From Verrucomicrobiota bacterium (GTDB lineage: Bacteria; Verrucomicrobiota; Verrucomicrobiia; Limisphaerales; SIBE01): a DNA stretch of 38,477 nucleotides. A model generated the notes under the pieces. It had not been told where the DNA came from and ran no database searches. It saw nothing but the letters and a program-made list of their open reading frames with translations. Every line of letters starts with the position of its first letter. The stretch's first letter is position 1. The translations under genes were made by a program, and so were the position numbers. The DNA lies in contig JAIPJX010000033.1 in assembly GCA_021733945.1 (NCBI GenBank), positions 1 through 38,477 of the forward strand, read 5' to 3'. Positions 37,501 through 38,477 of the stretch are shown here, piece by piece.

Positions 37501-38477
37501 CTCCGACATCGAGACAGCGATTCAGGCCGGCAATGGGACTCCGTCGTTGTCCGGCCTCGCCACCGCTGTGACATTTGCCGAGAATACCGTGAACGCGTCC
37601 GCCCAGATTGTGGATTCGGATGTTACCTTTACGGACGACAATGCAAGTCTCTCGGGCGGAAATCTAACCGTGAGTTATTCTTCAGGGGGGGGAGCGGAGG
37701 ATCAACTGTCGATCAATAATCAGGGGACAGGGTCGGGTCAAATTGGTTTTTCAGTTGGCACCGTGTCCTATGGAGGAACGAGTATTGGTACGGTTCCTAC
37801 AAGTGGCACGGGCAGTGGTGTGAACGGGGCGTCGTTGATCGTGACCTTAAACGCTGGCTCGACTCCGACGGCGGTGGACGCGTTGATTCAGAATCTGACC
37901 TACGCAAATACTTCAAACACCCCCACCAGCAGTCGGACCATTTCGGTGATGGTCAACGATGGCGCTGCGACGAGCATTCCGCAGACGACTGCAATCACCG
38001 TGACCAGCGAAAACGACGCCCCGACACTGACGACCGTGAGCACGTTGACCGGAGGGATTGAAGATACCGCCTTCACAATCAGTTATGAGACCCTCGCGGC
38101 GGCCGCGAATGAGGCGGATGTCGACGGAAATACGCTTTCATTTCGAATTGAAGCGGTGAGCACGGGAACGCTCACGAAAGGGGGCAACGCGGTTACCGCG
38201 GGGACTACCCTGCTGAGCGCTGGGGAAAGTTTGTCCTGGACACCGGCGGCCAATTCGAACGGGACGCTGAATGCATTTACCATCGTGGCACACGACGGAA
38301 CAACGGTGTCGACTGGGGCGGTTCAGGTGAATGTGAGCGTGACGGCTGTGAACGACACACCGACGCTGACGGCGATCACGGACCCGACGGCGATCCTGGA
38401 GGACGCCGGGGCGCAGACGGTGAATTTGTCGGGGATCGGAGCCGGAGGAGGGGAAAGCCAGACCTTGACGGTGACTG
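31529..38477 (+). CDS. Giant modular surface protein (partial, runs off window)
   Basis: The frame stays open from the ATG at 31529 to the window end (over 2300 codons), so the C-terminus and anchor are not seen. The first about 18 residues ([18 protein letters not shown]) are a signal peptide. Modules in order: Ig-like unit 1 (31586-31957), a beta domain (31958-32283), a C-type-lectin-like domain (32285-32785; [32 protein letters not shown]), Ig unit 2 (32837-33203), a second beta domain (33204-33540), Ig units 3 and 4 (33581-34327), a LamG-like domain (34337-34915; [11 protein letters not shown]), Fn3-like stretches (about 34930-35580), a cadherin-like domain (35590-35915), Ig unit 5 (36248-36612) and a last ~600-residue region with cadherin/VCBS-type repeats. 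It is secreted and is probably an adhesin or sugar-binding surface protein. Low-complexity Ser/Thr/Gly is high. Confidence 0.9.
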   Translation, partial: MARFVLFIVFYLSTSVGAGTAPTVSSVNSSTANGSYKAGDVISIQVNFSTSVTVTGTPKLTLETGTTDRTIDYASGSGSSSLTFTYTVQVGDTSSDLDYQSTSALALNGGTIRDSAGNNATLTLATLGASGSLANSKAIVIDTVNRIDVSAGSVVSGITGNAVVVDPGVTVVGSPTIDGARVSITANFASGDTLGFTASNGITGSYSSTTGILSLTGSTTAANYQTVLRTVTFSTTSTSSSARTITFTLGTAIPYTNNHYYEYVSTGLTWTAAKAAAAGKSLNGLRGYLATITSSGENDFIQQKLAADAWIGSSDEFSQINTATGATTYADQAASEGKWYWVTGPETGTQFGSGNAPNSSSTGPAFGSNYVNWNTVEPNNSRQSEHYGEIYASGSFPGRWNDLPNTSTLGYVVEYGGSSTDATVQISASRSVTIDATAPTVSGVGSSTADGTYTAGQAVSIQVGFSESVTVTGTPKLTLETGTTDRTIDYLSGSGSSSLTFTYTVQAGDTSSDLDYQSTSALALNGGTIRDSAGNNATLTLATLGASGSLAANKAIVINGGNRIDVSTGSVLSGVSYYAVVVDSGVTVTGGSTITGAKVSVTANYDTSDVLGFTASNGITGSFNTATGILSLTGSTTPANYQTVLRTVTFKTTSRTTSARTVTFTLGTDPASQVSGSRSVTIDATFPTVTGVSSSTADGTYKTGDTVSIQVSFGEPVTVSGTNLELKLETGTTDRTINYVTGSGSSSLTFSYTVQAGDTSSDLDYQSTSALTLGGEGDWVRDAVNNGATLTLPAPGAIGSLAANKAIVIDTTAPTVSGVSSSTADGTYTAGQTVSIQVGFSESVTVTGTPQLTLETGTTDRTINYVSGSGSSSLTFTYTVQAGDTSSDLDYQSTSALALNGGTIRDSAGNNATLTLATLGASGSLAANKAIVISSGYLVDYKFENNLNDDSGSGNHGTAGGTISYGTGHTGQGLSLNGTGWVVFPNNILKNNSKFTVSMKFKTTSSAGVGLLGYQNTVVNGTPGNFVPILAVTKDGRLRAELWVGSQMEVLSTTKVNDGNWHEVVMSATESSIVVYLDDVYVGTKTGTVQHLDMQWNQVGTLRGYGRTLITSGNTWNPFIGTIDDFLVKTTYLPTVTSSAATSLTSTSATGNGSVDTLGNPSPTDHGFCWSTSANPTLADSKVSNGAKSATGSFTGALTGLSASTTYHYRAYVVNAAGTAYGADTVFVTPPSTQATGISFSNVQADQFTVGWTNGNGTERAVFVSQSSSGSAAPSDKTTYTANAAFGSGTQIGTSGWYCVYRGTGSSVTVSGLSAGTTYRVHVCEYAGTSGSEAYLASTATANPANQASLSNASPTFVGSTTSLSIGQNASATDIKSLLHVSDSDSGQTETWTQSSAPGHGTLTFSSATASSGSTDITPGGTITYTPTTGYAGTDSFTVQVSDGIATATRTISVSITPATPGTPDLSAATDSGSSSTDNITNAGTVTFSGTNGNSDSTSTVRVFIDKNNNGAYDSGTDPTTTVTAASGGTWSSANIDASGLAAGSYNVYAFTTSATGSLTSALSSALSITRDATVPTVSGVSSSTADGTYSAGQAVSIQVSFSEAVTVTGTPQLTLETGSTDRTINYASGSGSSSLTFTYTVQAGDTSSDLDYQSTSALALNGGTIRDAAGNDATLTLPELGASGSLAANKGIVILTAAPGLRHGTAGTDVFLGGNFLELGINTAGAFGSSGSKPSGFIGTTARTQIGMSTDLDGFGVGTTQSFDYFLPGTPFVGWYAAYKVPGVSTNTGSNYTKPGSGGLLSVQEDIATTIADTSTSSSLSATTSGTFNSTLQIDQAISLGLNDRHFKVTITLKNVSAASIDSVRYLWIVDPDNVVDVVGGTEYTTVNSILNTVALDGKAVVQAETQSSASVQAKLVLYTTDSRARGSTSLSFPLTAEGIYQASVYDSAPAKGSAFTEDKAIAMTWDVGTLSAGASTSFSLYFNLSNQNLSDIETAIQAGNGTPSLSGLATAVTFAENTVNASAQIVDSDVTFTDDNASLSGGNLTVSYSSGGGAEDQLSINNQGTGSGQIGFSVGTVSYGGTSIGTVPTSGTGSGVNGASLIVTLNAGSTPTAVDALIQNLTYANTSNTPTSSRTISVMVNDGAATSIPQTTAITVTSENDAPTLTTVSTLTGGIEDTAFTISYETLAAAANEADVDGNTLSFRIEAVSTGTLTKGGNAVTAGTTLLSAGESLSWTPAANSNGTLNAFTIVAHDGTTVSTGAVQVNVSVTAVNDTPTLTAITDPTAILEDAGAQTVNLSGIGAGGGESQTLTVT
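31751..31911 (+). repeat. 161 bp near-identical DNA block, copy in Ig unit 1
   Basis: This block matches 33002-33162 in Ig unit 2 base for base except one C/T change (GGTGGG versus GGCGGG), although the units lie 1251 bases apart. Ig unit 4 (about 34129-34290) is nearly the same with a handful of changes. Protein-level selection cannot explain identity at silent sites. Confidence 0.85.
33002..33162 (+). repeat. 161 bp near-identical DNA block, copy in Ig unit 2
   Basis: Partner of the block at 31751-31911 with a single difference. The flanking parts of the two units differ more, which points to a local conversion tract or a recent duplication rather than a whole new copy. Confidence 0.85.

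Overview
The window reads as high-GC DNA from a Verrucomicrobiota-type bacterium; Planctomycetota is the main alternative. This is inferred from family content. There is a TAT-exported DUF1501 protein coupled to a DUF1549/DUF1553 protein, a large PQQ-propeller/malectin fusion, weak or absent Shine-Dalgarno sequences at many starts, and intergenic DNA carrying REP-like palindromes and octamer repeats. No rRNA, tRNA or CRISPR array was recognised.

Layout. Positions 1-151 are the 3' end of a group II intron (domains V and VI). Positions 380-5053 (minus) hold DUF1501, DUF1549/DUF1553 and hemerythrin-like genes. Positions 5144-6589 (minus) encode a protein made of two complete adenylate kinases in tandem. 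Positions 6770-9389 (minus) encode a PilB/GspE ATPase and a companion TPR/GspE-N-like protein. A ubiE-type methyltransferase gene (plus) follows and converges on a minus-strand lipoprotein operon, YcfL - COG3014-like - LpoB-like (10306-12540). A divergent spacer leads to a basic HTH protein. Then comes a plus-strand run of hisF, hisI, a membrane protein and trpE (13259-16514).

The most interesting region is 16632-25961, a one-direction block of DUF1257 (Ycf35-like), DUF2997, a small radical-SAM protein, a Ycf46-like AAA+ ATPase, two paralogous HEAT-WD40 proteins, a possible 49-residue peptide and a divergent Hsp70 lacking the usual lid. The two WD40 proteins share an unusual C-terminal tail with fixed spacing (RYDI[EQ]L, eight residues, GEF[ED]IEI). 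I infer a multi-component NTP-driven system: the AAA+ and Hsp70 proteins would be engines, the radical-SAM protein a modifier or redox component, and the HEAT-WD40 proteins tagged scaffolds. The function is unknown. Ycf35 and Ycf46 are themselves poorly understood conserved proteins of cyanobacteria and red-algal plastids.

Downstream lie a ~130 bp element with terminal inverted repeats (25964-26093), a 1368-residue PQQ-propeller/methyltransferase-like/malectin protein, a tandem ~310 bp array containing inverted REP pairs with compensatory stem changes (30450-31150), and a giant modular surface protein (31529 to the window end, no stop). The surface protein combines five Ig-like units, a C-type-lectin domain and a LamG-like domain. 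Its near-identical DNA repeats point to recent duplication or gene conversion.
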